A DNA stretch of 64,000 nucleotides. Source: Bemisia tabaci (lineage: Eukaryota > Arthropoda > Insecta > Hemiptera > Aleyrodidae). The translations under genes and the position numbers were made by a program. The notes below the pieces were generated by a model. The model did no database searches. It was not told the origin of the DNA and saw nothing but the letters and a program-made list of their open reading frames with translations. Positions within the stretch are counted from its first letter, which is position 1, and each line of letters starts with the position of its first letter. Positions 1 to 10,574 of this stretch are shown here, piece after piece. The DNA lies in NCBI RefSeq assembly GCF_918797505.1, contig NC_092798.1, forward strand, positions 51,296,985 to 51,360,984, given 5' to 3'.

Positions 1-344
1 TTATTGAGTATTGCCCGATCATCCTTGGTGTTCAATCCAGTCCTCATTCATACCTAAACCCAACGTGTTCAGTTCTTCATTCCTTCTCGTTATTTCACCG
101 ATTCCGTCAGCTAACAGTTGACAGTTCGCGATCGGGCAAACCTGACTGCCGGCCACTAAGAAAACCTGCCCGCATACGCGGTTTTGAAAAAGGGTGTTAC
201 AAACTAAGCAGATTGCGCGCTAAAGAGTGGATCAGACTAGTTTGATGTGCTCACCGTAATTTTCGGGCGAATTTACATTTAGGAAGTATATTCAGTTGGC
301 TTTTCAACAGACCCATTGCAAAATGTAGTCCAATTAATGCTAGG
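1..344. other. No gene seen
   Basis: Low-complexity unique sequence. A family K end (TTGCAAAATGTAGTCCAATT) lies near 315-336. Confidence 0.5.
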
Positions 345-655
345 CTGACAGACTCATGGCTCTTAGACTTGTGTCTACGTCTCCCGAATAGAAGAGCGAA
401 GACCAATAAGAGGGGGAAAATGAGAGAAAGAGGAACAGGAGGAGGAAAAGGGAGAATGAGACGTAGAGCAATAAAATCCTCTTTATTCTGTTCTTTCACC
501 CTCTCTTCTTCTCCCTCCTCTCCTTCTTCTATTTTTTTCTCCTTCGTCATCTCTTATTCTCCATCTTATTTTTCCATATCCCCTTCTTTCTCCTTCAGTT
601 CTTCTTCTTCTTTTCTTCTTCTCTTATTTTCGATTCAAATGTCCGTCCTCATATA
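345..655. repeat. Purine-tract/pyrimidine-tract repeat (family X)
   Basis: A purine-rich run (about 395-475) is followed by a pyrimidine-rich run (about 480-640), so the two can pair as an imperfect hairpin. The flank CAGACTCATGGCT recurs at 11270 and 11697. Open frames here are low complexity. Confidence 0.6.
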
Positions 656-708
656 GTCTGTCAGACCAGGCTTAAAACAAGTTGGTTTTACCATTTTGAA
701 CTTTCTAC

Positions 709-850
709 AGCCTGTGTCACACTATCAAACTAGCCATCAAAATATCAAGATCAGGTGTTGTGATTGGTTTATTCGATGACTTGGACCAATCACAGCACCT
801 GACCTTCACATTTGATGGAGTATTTTGATAGTGTCACTGTCACACAGGCT
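709..850. mobile_element. Family O MITE
   Basis: Ends AGCCTGTGTCACACTATCAA and its reverse complement, the right end carrying a 6-bp insertion; an internal GGTGTTGTGATTGG also pairs with CCAATCACAGCACC. Confidence 0.7.
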
Positions 851-1028
851 TGAGAGGTCCCGATTGCGACCGGGGAAGGGAGGGGATGGAACCTCAATAT
901 TTGTTTCAGTTGCTTGAGTTATTTTGCACGCCAACTTTGCTTCATCATTCACCGGTCCCGTGCAATGATGAGAGCAAGCCTTTCAAAATGGAGCATCGAT
1001 GCGACTGTTTGAGTGTAGCTGATCCAAA

Positions 1029-1063
<35 letters not shown>
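851..1063 (+). mobile_element. Poly(A)-ended retro-insertion, unclassified
   Basis: Sequence ending in AAAAT plus a run of 33 A (1031-1063). No recognised coding sequence; the 5' limit and target duplication are unclear. Confidence 0.35.
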
Positions 1064-1064
<1 letters not shown>

Positions 1065-1182
1065 ATCTATTGGTGCTTTTCGATCAACACAAGTCGCAAA
1101 CTAGTATTAACACGTTCATTATTGATTCAATTCCTTGCCTGCGATTTACAGGTATGTTGATCAAAACTTATAGGCGCCTCTT

Positions 1183-1470
1183 AAGCCCTGCATAGACGAT
1201 CAAATTCCGAACCAATTCCGATCAAAGTAGACATGCTGATGACTGGTGGTCACCATCTGCCATCAAATTTTGACGGGCCGCACTTTTTTGTTCAAAGTAA
1301 GATCAGAACGGAGTGCCACCATTCATCATTTCCTGCCACAGGAAACATTTCTGCCAAGTTTTCATTTTAAAATAAAGCAAATTAATGAGTTTAAGACTGA
1401 TGACTCCCGACACATTGATGCTACTTTGATCGGAATTGGTTTGGGGAATTTGATCGTCTATCCAGGGCTT
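1183..1470. mobile_element. Family P MITE
   Basis: Inverted ends AAGCCCTGCATAGACGATCA / TGATCGTCTATCCAGGGCTT, extending through GGAATTGGTT and CGATCAAAGTAG. Confidence 0.7.
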
Positions 1471-1805
1471 TAAATTCTCGACAGCGACATCGATGACCCG
1501 TTTTGATGGCCTCATCATTTTGATCGTAAAAACCGATCTAATAATTCTGCCCTTGACGACCCTGTCCGATGTAATTTTCCGTGTTGCAATTGTTTTTCAA
1601 TACACTTTATTCTATTTTTTCTGAATGAATATGATAACAATATATGACGTGAAATATATATGTGTAATAATATGGTTTTTGACAAAGTATATTATAAGTT
1701 ATGATAAAACAGCAATAATAATAATAAACAGAAATAAACAGCAACATAAAGCAGCCTGTAAGCACGTATAGATCAACGGACGCTCAGATCATCATCGTCA
1801 GGAAG

Positions 1806-2392
1806 CACCGTTTGCGCAAACGGGCACACCGAAAACTGGGGACAAGGAGGTATTAGAAATCCGATTTGATTATCATTTGATTGGATTCTGAATCCAGTGC
1901 GCACTCTGCTTTTAAGAGAGTTTTCTCTTACGGGCAGGTTACTGACAATTCACTTGCACATCAAATTCCTACGAGAACTCCATTAGTTCCAGATTATTTT
2001 ATTTATGGTCCTAATTGAAATCGTTAGAAGATGAATTCGATCTTAATCGCTATATCAATTATAATTTCTGATCATTTATCAATTAAACTTGTTTAACAAG
2101 TTTAATTGATAAATGATCAGAAATTATAATTGATATTACTCAAATACTTAGCGATTAAGATCGAATTAATCTTCTAACGATTTCAATTAGGACCATAAAT
2201 AAAATAATCTGGAACTAATTGAGTTCTCATAGGAATTTGATGTGCAAATGAATTGTCAGTAACCTGCCCGTAAGAGAAAACTCTCTTAAAAGCAGAGTGC
2301 GCACTGGATTCAGAATCCAATAAAATGATAATAAAATCGGATTTCTAATACCTCCTTGTCCCCAGTTTTCGGTGTGCCCATTTGCGCAAACG
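1806..2392. mobile_element. Large palindrome (family N), arms of about 285-295 bp
   Basis: Left arm from TTTGCGCAAACG to AAACTTG at 2085-2091, a 5-base centre, then CAAGTTT and the matching right arm ending in TTTGCGCAAACG. Few mismatches are visible. The outer 12-mer is itself a palindrome. No coding content. Confidence 0.85.
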
Positions 2393-3211
2393 ACTCCTTG
2401 TTTTCACTATCCCAACAGCGCAAAATCAAAATTTGCGCTCTTGGAGTTTGCGCTTTTGGAATGTTGCCGTTTGTAATGCGTGTTGATAAGTTACGTAGGA
2501 ATTTGACTAGGGTCATCAATATGAATACCGCCTTGCTGCAGTATGTTTCCATAGTCTTTGGCAGTTTTCCTGCAATCGATGAGTCGGCGGGGCCGGGGCG
2601 GGGGCGTGCGTTTCTCTGGGCTCTGGTGCTCGGAGCGTTCCTTCATCTTCCTGCAGAGGCACTCCGGCTTCGTGTCTGAGCAAGCACCGTGTGTAAGTTC
2701 CCTACAGGATTCGGAGTGGAGCCCCCTTGCGCCAGCCACTTCCCGAAGGCGGATTTCCTTGAAACTTTGTACGCATGTGCGGTTCGTGCTGAAGGGGTGC
2801 AATTCGTCGTCCGATTTTCGAAATTTTGATTCTAAGGGTTGAAAACACGCTAAAATAGGGTGACTCGTGTGTTAGAGCGGTGTTCCGCGATCGATCGTCG
2901 TCGTCTGGTCGTCGTGGTTTCCCTTCTTTTATTGCGTCTCGATCAGCTGTTTTTTCTGTCTAATTTTGGAGATTCCGAACCGGAGCAGTGTTGCCGAAAT
3001 CACGAAATCTGTAATTTCACGAAATTGTTCGTTCTCGGTCACCTGATGACTCGGCTGCCCGAGGCGTTCGTCGTCATGGATATTCGTCGTTTATGAAGAA
3101 TTCCGATTTTTTCGTACAGTGCGCGTCGTCTTTTGAATTTTGTTAATATTTGTCGTGTATGAAGAATCCCGAATTTTTAGTAAAGTGCGCGTATTCGTTT
3201 TAATATTGAGA
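2393..3211. other. No gene seen; possible Helitron 5' region
   Basis: GC-rich stretch (2570-2760), then a repeated phrase ATGAAGAATTCCGATTTTTT / ATGAAGAATCCCGAATTTTT at 3093 and 3159 leading into the Helitron fragment. Assignment to the element is a guess. Confidence 0.3.
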
Positions 3212-3450
3212 ATGGATCGGAGTCGAAAACGTGGGCGTCCGGCGAAGCGTGGCAATGTTTCTCGCAATTTATCCGCGCGACGCAAAGTGCGGCATGATGG
3301 CTATCTCAGTGAGATAGATAATGTACGACGTAGGGGTGAACAGGGAAATAACCTCAATTCATTTCGGCAGAGCACTGATAATATTATCGAAAATGATTAT
3401 CCGGAAAATAATTTCGGACTTTTAAATGTGAAGTGCCAGTATTGTGATGG
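3212..3450 (+). pseudogene. Helitron replication-protein N-terminal fragment
   Basis: Frame from ATG 3212: MDRSRKRGRPAKRGNVSR and on to ENNFGLLNVKCQYCD. The CxxC motif precedes the CC..LRLAEP..LRDLF block found in the inverted partner at 4058-4312, as in Helitron helicase-like N-terminal proteins. Coding homology stops after CQYCD. Confidence 0.6.
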
Positions 3451-3477
3451 AAAAATTATTGAAATTTTATTTTTCCA

Positions 3478-4066
3478 TCGAGAAGCTGGTCATCATAAAA
3501 CTTAAATTCTCCATGATTTTTCGTATTCGATAGCAGAAAATTTGGTTCAAAATTTAAAGTCGTAAATTTGGATTGTTTCTCATGGAAGAGATGATTTAAG
3601 AACGGAAATTTTGAAACACCGCAACGGAGATACGTGGTTTCGCACTTCAGTCGTGCGATACGGACATCCATCAAGTTTAAAAAAATGCATCAAGTCCCCG
3701 TCACCGCCGACCAACGCGTTTGTCGATCGAATCAACTACAGGTAGTATGAGCAGGGGGTCAAAACGCCTTCAATTTTTTGAACGCAATACGGACATCCGT
3801 CGAGGTTATATAGTTGTATCAAGGCGCCGTAGCAAACGCGTCCCATTGTTTATCGTTACATACGAATATAAGTTGAGAGAGGCCAGTCATAATGCCTTCA
3901 ATTTTATACATACATATTTTTGGGCAAAATGAGAGACGACGTTTCTTCTTTTGCGACGTTGCAGACTTCCTTAGAAATTTTATTTTTCTTTCGAGAAGCT
4001 GGTCAACATAAAACTTAAATTCTCCATGATTTTTCGTATTCAATAGCAGAAGATTTGGTTCAAAAT
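3478..4066. repeat. Direct repeat pair between the Helitron halves
   Basis: CGAGAAGCTGGTCA..AAAACTTAAATTCTCCATGA occurs at about 3478-3555 and again at 3990-4066. A C-like MITE end (GAGATACGTGGTTTCGCACT) and GGACATCC(A/G)TC sequence lie between them. Confidence 0.6.
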
Positions 4067-4312
4067 TATATGAGCTTTGGAAGCAGACAGAGATGCAAAA
4101 GCCATACAACTGTTGTACCTCAAAATGTTGGTCATGAAAATAGGTTTGGAGAAGAGGTCGCGAAGTTGGTCTTCGATTCCAGGCTCGGCAAGTCTGAGAA
4201 GACCATTATGACAGCATCTGTTAAAATGGCCGTTCACCTCCTCTTTTTTGAAATGCAAGGCATCACAATACTGGTACTTCACATTTAAAAGTCCGAAATT
4301 ATTTTCCGGAAT
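4058..4312 (-). pseudogene. Helitron helicase-like N-terminal fragment, inverted
   Basis: The minus strand reads ENNFGLLNVKYQYCDALHFK, then VNGHFNRCCHNGLLRLAEPG, then LRDLFSKPIFMTNILRYNSC and MAFASLSA. This is the zinc-finger-like region and start of the Helitron_like_N domain. The first Cys of the CxxC motif is Tyr here. It overlaps the plus-strand fragment by about 50 bp of near-identical sequence in opposite orientation. Confidence 0.7.
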
Positions 4313-4319
4313 AATTTAA

Positions 4320-5030
4320 TTTTTCCAGATTATAAATTTAAATTGTTATTAAATGATGATAAATTCAAAATTCCAATTCCAATTTCCAAAATTTCAGAGC
4401 ATGTTATATCTTCTTTCAAAATTTATTGTCAATTCAAGTTGCTATTCAATTAAAATAAATAACTTAACTACTTTTTTAGGTCTAGCGCAAGATCTCAAAA
4501 TGTCTGTCACACTCATGATTTTATATTTTTTAAGTTTATTCTTTTGTATGATTTTTCATTTAATGTTTTTAGTGTAGAGCAACATCTCAAAATTTGCCTT
4601 TTTTATTTATTGAAATTAATAAATACATCTTCTTACAACAGTTATTTATTTTTTAATTTCAAGACTGCTGGGTCTATAAATTACTACCATATTTACAAAA
4701 TTGATACTCGCAAACATGTTTTTTGTTTTTGCTGATGGGTACAACAACAGCCCCCACATGTAAAAATATTTTGTAGCTTCTGAATAATTATATTAAAAAA
4801 TATAAATATGGGCATAATAGGTATAGTAAAATATATTAATACAAAAGTTATTGTTATAACATGGTGTAATTTCATTAATGACGGTTTATACCTTGGCAAC
4901 ACTGTTTTTCCTCCGTTTAAACCCAATTGAAAATACGGTAGCTAAGGAACAATTGCTGCCTGTCTGTATCTGTAAACCGACGATTTCGTAGCTCTAGGAA
5001 AAAACTTCGCCATTTCTGTAATTTTTAGGT
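4320..5030. other. AT-rich, no gene seen
   Basis: A family J end (TTGGCAACACTGTTTTTCCT) lies at about 4892-4925; otherwise nothing recognised. Confidence 0.45.
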
Positions 5031-5084
5031 CGGATTTCCAATATCATATATATAAGCTCCAAGACCTCCTAAATTTGCATATCC

Positions 5085-5395
5085 TCGTTCCAGCGCTCTA
5101 CCGGGCCAATTTCCTTCATTTTTGCGCCTATTGACAGGCAATTGTCTCTAGATGAGCCCGCTCTATTCAGATTTTGAAAATGTGACCCAGGTTTTTTACA
5201 TTACGCGGTAAAGCTGCGAATTCTCCCATTTAAACAATGTAAATTTTTCATTGTTCGTCATAGTTCGTTTGAGCATTCTACCGAGCCGATTTCCGTGATT
5301 TTTGCGGTTATCGATAGGCGATAGTCCCTAAATGAGCCCGTTGTATTTAGATTTTGGGAATATGACCCAGATTTTTTTATAATAGAGTATACTAG
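5085..5395. repeat. Two-copy tandem repeat, period about 178 bp
   Basis: Copies start at CGTTCCAGCGCTCTACCGGG and CGTTTGAGCATTCTACCGAG, and share GATGAGCCCG / AATGAGCCCG and ATGTGACCCAGGTTTTT / ATATGACCCAGATTTTT. Confidence 0.7.
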
Positions 5396-5639
5396 GGAGC
5401 TTAGTAAGGGAGCTTAAAATTTGCGGAAAATTGTGAATCTTGGTCTGTTCGTAAGGTAAGGTAAGTGAATCGAAGGTATGCTCCTTTACTACAGACCATC
5501 CAAAAGGGACGAAACGCTCCGCTCCGTTTCGTTTCAGTCTTGGCCTGAAGTTTGAAATGAATGCCGGTTTTCTTATTTGATTCTTATTGGTCCAATCGTT
5601 CACGGCCAAAAGGAGATTGGACAAATGAAAATCGGGTAT

Positions 5640-5749
5640 TAAAATCTTTTCATTTTTTTGGTCGTTCTTTTGTCGAAGCGGGCCTAAGAGAGGGCGAAGC
5701 GCCCTCTGGGGGTTGGGGCGTGTAGCGGCCAGGGGGCACAGCCGCCTAG
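5640..5749 (+). mobile_element. Candidate Helitron 3' terminus
   Basis: Perfect hairpin GAGGGCG-AAG-CGCCCTC (5690-5706), then GC-rich sequence with a second short stem (GCGGC/GCCGC) and CTAG followed by T (5746-5750). This matches the Helitron rule of a 3' hairpin near a CTRR end before T. Confidence 0.45.
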
Positions 5750-5881
5750 TTTTTTATACTTTGCAAAGTCATTACAGCACTCGAATGCGGAAATGGATAA
5801 AACTAAATGCATCAGCTTAGGTATTTTAAACCGTAAAAATGCGGCAAAGTTGCCAACTCATTTTTATCAATATTTTCAGTT

Positions 5882-6533
5882 TATATAGGGGTATGGGCCT
5901 GTTGCAAACTTCCGCTAGAGCAAAAATAAGAGTTGTTCCTTGTAGATAATGTCTCAAAAATTCGATGAGCGCATTGGCAAACTCTGAAATGCACTCCTAA
6001 CTTCACAATGTCCGTAAGAAAACTGAGATTTTCAAGCTTCCCGCTTCAAAGAGGATACTACGGCACAGCTGAACATCTCGTTAGAGGAGTCGTTCCATTC
6101 AATCCCTGCTCAGCATGGCCGATGCTTCCGCGCGCAAGTCGAGGAGAACACGAGGTCAATCAAGACGGATATCTATCAACGCGAGAAAAATAAGAGTGCT
6201 GTGAACACGCCGATTGTTTTCAGATGGTTAGAATCATCGTCCCGTTACATGCGTTTTGGCGGATTGGCGACGGCTATGTTGAATATTGCGTAGTATTCTT
6301 GTGAGCAGGAGTTGGATGGAATGACTCCTCTAACGAAATGTTCACCTGTGCCGTGGTATCGTGTTTGAGGCGTGAAACTCGAAAAATCGCAAATTTCTTA
6401 TGCAAATTAAGAAGTAAGGAGTGCATTTCAGACTTTGCCGATGCGCCCATCGTGATTTTGGAGACACTTTCTACGAGTAACAACTCTTTTTTTGCTCTAG
6501 TAAAAGTTTGCAACCGGCCCATTGTATATTAGC
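5882..6533. mobile_element. Family S inverted-repeat element, 650 bp
   Basis: Ends TATATAGGGGTATGGGCCTG / GGCCCATTGTATA. Arms of about 230 bp share GCAAACT, GCTCTAG, AGTGCATTTCAGA and TAACGAGATGTTC in inverse order. Confidence 0.7.
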
Positions 6534-6840
6534 CATAGAATATTGTAGAGTTTAGATGAGGCAAACTGCCTTACACAAACTTAAATCGAAGAAAATCAGT
6601 CCGGCCAACTTTCAAGAATCGCCACTGTTAATGAGGCTCTTGGTGCAGGAAAGGCACTTCTAGGTTGAGCTGTTTCAGAATTGCCGATGCTACTTCATAT
6701 TTTAGGGAGGAAAATAACGAGCAATTTTATTTTATTTCTTAGTTTTGAAAATTGTGAAATCAAAAAAATATTCGATGAAGGTTCAAACCAGAAATACTCG
6801 TAGCTATTTGCTCCCCCCATAGCATAGCGGAGAATAAAAG

Positions 6841-6983
6841 GCGTGGCGTGTTTTGCGATATATAGCTTGATCTGCTATTTAAACCTATGGAAAAGGATCG
6901 ATGAACAGGGCGTTCGCAACTAACTTCTCAATAACCGATTCTTTATCACAGCTTCAAATGGGCAGATATCGATAATCGATCGT
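6841..6983. mobile_element. Family E MITE
   Basis: Starts GCGTGGCGTGTTTTGCGATA, has the central hairpin GTTCGCAAC and TCGAT-rich arms, and ends GATATCGATAATCGATCGTT. Confidence 0.7.
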
Positions 6984-7018
6984 TCCTGAGACACGAGAGG
7001 GGCGTCTCTTCGAGAAAT

Positions 7019-7264
7019 GGATTGCATTTTGCAAAAAGGAACCAGAAGCAATGCAATGTTGGTAAGATTGTACAACTTTATCCATTGCAATATAACTATT
7101 GAAATCCTGAAAAAATTTTAAAAATTTTTGTCCTAAATTTACAGTTTTCAGCGATTAAAATAGAAACTGTTTACAGATCATCGGGTTTTTCTTCCAAGAC
7201 AAAAGAAGCTGCGCAATCTTAGCAGCATTGCAATGATCCTGGTTCCTTTTTGCAAAATGCAATC
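7019..7264. mobile_element. Family A MITE
   Basis: Inverted ends GGATTGCATTTTGCAAAAAG / TTTTTGCAAAATGCAATCC, extending through GGAACCAG and CAATGC. Other copies at 40753-41009 and 41862-42062. Confidence 0.8.
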
Positions 7265-7274
7265 CAAGTGTCCC

Positions 7275-7432
7275 AAATTGTAAATAGGATCTTTAAAAAA
7301 TTGTAAATAGGATCTTTCAAAAATTGTAAATAGGATCTTTAAAAACTAATAATATGTAAACTTAGGCCTTCAGGTGATACCCTGTCACGTATCATTCTAC
7401 TCTGTCATTTAACAAATAAAATAATTGTTTGG

Positions 7433-7464
<32 letters not shown>
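7275..7464 (+). mobile_element. Retrotransposed 3' end with poly(A), flanked by 14-bp target duplication
   Basis: AATCCAAGTGTCCC occurs at 7261-7274 and again at 7465-7478. Between them are three 23-bp units (TTGTAAATAGGATCTTT at 7278, 7301, 7324), a short unique part with AAATAAAATAA, and a run of about 33 A. It is a 5'-truncated LINE 3' tail or similar. Confidence 0.75.
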
Positions 7465-7469
<5 letters not shown>

Positions 7470-7816
7470 AAGTGTCCCTGTCGCTCTTGCACTCAGTGCT
7501 TCGAATCGGTTCGTTGCGCTCAAGAATTAGCAACTAAGTAATTTTTGCGGAAATGGAATCGCACCAAACTCCTTTGAACACATTCGAATAATCTGCAATA
7601 CTGTCCAAACTGCAAAATTTGTGCAGTCTATCTGACAATGCAGTTGAATGATATGTTCAAATTTACCGCGCCCGCCAGCACTTTAAGGGGGGGGGGGAGG
7701 TTGTTTCTCTATCCTAATTGCAGAGAATCGCGATGAGCCGCGTTACTTCCTAATCCCAGTTTTTCCCGTACACTTTCATAGTCTATTCCGTTCCATCAGT
7801 TGCGATTTTGTAAGTA

Positions 7817-8090
7817 GCAACACTGTTTTTCCTCCGTTTAAATCCATTAAAAATTGGACTGCATTTTCAATTTGGACCTATAAATTCCGGCCCGGTTTAA
7901 AAACAACGTATGTGCCATTAGTTTCCCCATGCACATAAGTGTTTTTTCAGATGAGCCAGAATTTATAGGTCCAAATTGCAGAATGCAGTCCAATTGAGGC
8001 ACGCTGCCTCGCCTCACCAAGAACCGAATGTTTGACACACATTTAAATGGAGGAAAAACACTGTTGCCAGCTTGCTGGAGTCGCCACTGT
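7817..8090. mobile_element. Family J MITE with nested family K MITE (7857-7990)
   Basis: J ends GCAACACTGTTTTTCCTCCG and AAATGGAGGAAAAACACTGT. The inner K element has ends GGACTGCATTTTCAATTTGG / GGACCTATAAATT. Confidence 0.75.
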
Positions 8091-8454
8091 AGTCTATGCA
8101 TTCCAGTGGAACGCTTGGGCGCAGAACCGCTCAAATCACGCAGATAACCAAGATAACCCGATCCTTCGATTTCCACGGGTTCCATGGACGAAAAATCAGT
8201 TTTCTGGACTCATCTCTCCTCTTAAAAATCGGATAACTGGATACTCCACAATAGAAAATCATAAGAGTAATGCGTAACGCCGTAACGCGTGCTTTGGGGG
8301 AGTTTGATTGTGAAGCATTTAAGGGGCGTAGTCTCATAGTGAGCTGAACTCCAAATGCTATCCAAATCTACAGTGGTCATTTTAAAAGGACCTATCGATA
8401 TCACGGATAGATGGATTAGCTGAGATTTAATTACATTTAAATGAGCGAGACGGC

Positions 8455-8681
8455 CCACAGTGGATCCAGCCAATACAATAGGTCGGACAAAATTTGCAAA
8501 CTATAACACCGTTTATGCAAAACTTTGAGCTTCTGAAAGTGGTTCCATTATTTTTTTCTTGAAATCGTCTTCTTGTTGCACCCCTTACTCTTTAAAATGA
8601 GACGAAATAAACATCAAAATTTTCAATTTTTGTCAAAAATTTCATGTCCGACTTCATTTAAAGACTCGCTCCACTGTGCGG
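8455..8681. mobile_element. Family G MITE, copy 1
   Basis: Ends CACAGTGGATCCAGCCAATA / GACTCGCTCCACTGTG around AGGTCGGACA and TCATGTCCGAC. Confidence 0.75.
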
Positions 8682-8921
8682 CCCTCGGTGGATCGAGTCA
8701 ATAGAAGAGGTCGGACAAAATTTGGAAACTTTAAACGCTTACAACTCCGTTTATACAAAAATTTGATGCTCCAAACGTGGTTCCATTTGTTTCCTCGCGA
8801 AAATTCCTTCTTATAGCACCCTCGAACTTTAAAATGTGACGAAATAAACATCAAAATTTGCAGTTTAAGTGAAAAATTTCATGTCCGACCTTTCTAATTG
8901 ACTCGAGCCACTGTGCGGCCG
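8680..8921. mobile_element. Family G MITE, copy 2, end to end with copy 1
   Basis: CGGTGGATCGAGTCAATAGA to TTGACTCGAGCCACTGTGCG, sharing the GCTT(C/A).AACTCCGTTTAT core. Confidence 0.75.
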
Positions 8922-9195
8922 ACGTAGTGTAAGCGGTCGCCTTGCATTTTGTAGGGCAGTCCTTAATACAAGGGGTTACGGGACACCAATGCACCGATTG
9001 GAATTCAACAGGGTCTTTAAGTAAGTGGTTTTTGTGTATTTCTGGTCGCATTTACAGCGTGGCCTAATTATTGAATCGTTTCGTTTGCTCCACCACAAGA
9101 CATGTCGAAGCCCTATCTTAACCATGAAATTTAGTTTTCGAATGTCTCGCGGCACTGAGTTTTAATAATCGGGCCGCTGTAGATCGTAAGACTAT
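8920..9195. repeat. Older part of the exon-1 duplication (intron side)
   Basis: Diverged but colinear with 19665-19935: shared blocks include CGCATTTACA..GTGGCC near 9050/19790, AAGCCCTAT near 9110/19850 and CGGGC(C/T)GCTGTAG near 9170/19915. This places the start of the host intron in the duplication too. Confidence 0.55.
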
Positions 9196-9207
9196 TAACT
9201 TATCCTA

Positions 9208-9248
<41 letters not shown>

Positions 9249-9449
9249 TTGAAAGAGGGAACATTTCCGGTGTATTACTGACGGATCACTGGCCAAAGTC
9301 AGTTATAAATACTACCTTGCTAGAATAAATGAAAAAAAGAAAATTAAAAAAGAAAAATTAAAAAAACCTACCTACCTAATTAATTATTATTGTTATCTTT
9401 TTATTACCTTATTATTCTTCGATCCTAACTTCACTGTCCCCGTGTGTTT
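9196..9449. other. Insertion with poly(T) tract splitting the duplicated block
   Basis: Present only in the 9-kb copy. It begins next to a run of about 35 T (9211-9245) and continues into A/T-rich sequence with AATAAATG, consistent with a minus-strand poly(A) retro-insertion. No clear target duplication was found. Confidence 0.35.
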
Positions 9450-10014
9450 ACCAGCGAGGCTCTCGTGAAGATGAAGTAAAAATATCACCGCACAAAATAC
9501 CAAGTAAACGCACACCATTTTTGGCTTTGCCCCTCGGGGCCTGCACTTCCCGAAAAACATTCCTGTATCGTATACCAGTACTTCAGATCCCGCGCACTTG
9601 GAAAACGAGTAACAACTTTCCGTCCACACTGACACTGACTTTTATAGCCTTGGCAGTTTCATAGTGCTTTACGTGACTGTTCACCGCGTTTTTACCCTCA
9701 TTTATCGACGGGATTTTGATTAAAACGGACATGAAAAAAGTGTTTTCCTCATGCAGATATGGGTTGCACGCGGACTTCCAAGCTTTGTAATTAGAAATGC
9801 AAGTGGTGCAACCAAATATTGCACTCATTTTGACTGATAGACGCACGAATGGCGTGACACATCGCGAATGAGAACTCCAGCTACATCCAAAACAAGTGTT
9901 GTCTCTCCCGGAAAATGGCTCATGTAATCACGATAAGCACATGCCGAAAGTCTGAATTCATTCCCCATCCTCCACCTCACAGACTGCAAATTAAATTTCC
10001 ACATTTTTTTAAGG
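9450..10014 (-). pseudogene. Orphan duplicate of promoter and signal-peptide exon
   Basis: About 565 bp nearly identical (about 97% by eye) to 19963-20533. It keeps the TATAAAA (9646-9640), the leader and the ATG at 9518 with the signal peptide frame VCVYLVFCAVIFLLHLHESL. Homology stops at the end of the signal-peptide codons. The reading frame then runs on for about 16 unrelated codons to a TAA, passing a weak GTAATA donor. No copy of the KVPTHHE exon follows. It could be a dead copy, or a first exon whose partner I cannot see. Confidence 0.6.
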
Positions 10015-10353
10015 TTTCCGCTCCAAACAGTAAGACTTTTACGGCAGAGACATGTTTGATGCAATTATGAGTCACCCTGGTTCAATGATTACCCAATAAC
10101 CAAAAGCCTAAATAACCAAAACCCCAAAACCCTTCCATTACAAACAATGAAATCGCATGTATTTCAAAAATACAAAAAGAAACGACAAGTGTAACGGTTG
10201 AAGGATTGGAACGAGATGTTCCTCTCAGCTGGGGCCGGTTAGGTTAAGCAACTAAACTAACCTCACGGCTAGGCGGGAAGTATTAAGGGAGGTTGAAGGG
10301 GGACGGTCCTGTCCTAGTGTGAATTACAATTGTCGCGAAGGCCTTGCAGTTGA

Positions 10354-10535
10354 GCAATTGGACCTTTTCGCATTTTGGAACTACCATTCCTGGCTCAGTT
10401 TAGGAACAACGTATGTGCCAACGTATTCCTCAGATCAAGTTGTTATTTTAGCATGTGCCATCAGCTTCCTTGTGCACATGAGTGTTTTTACAGATGAGCC
10501 AGATATTTTAGTTCCTAATTGCAAAATGTAATCGA
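10354..10535. mobile_element. Family K MITE
   Basis: Ends GCATTTTGGAACTACCATTC and TTAGTTCCTAATTGCAAAAT, with shared core CAACGTATGTGCCA and CACATGAGTGTTTTTACAGA. Confidence 0.75.
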
Positions 10536-10574
10536 TTTCATTGACTCGTATTCTACAATTAATCCAGGTCTCAC

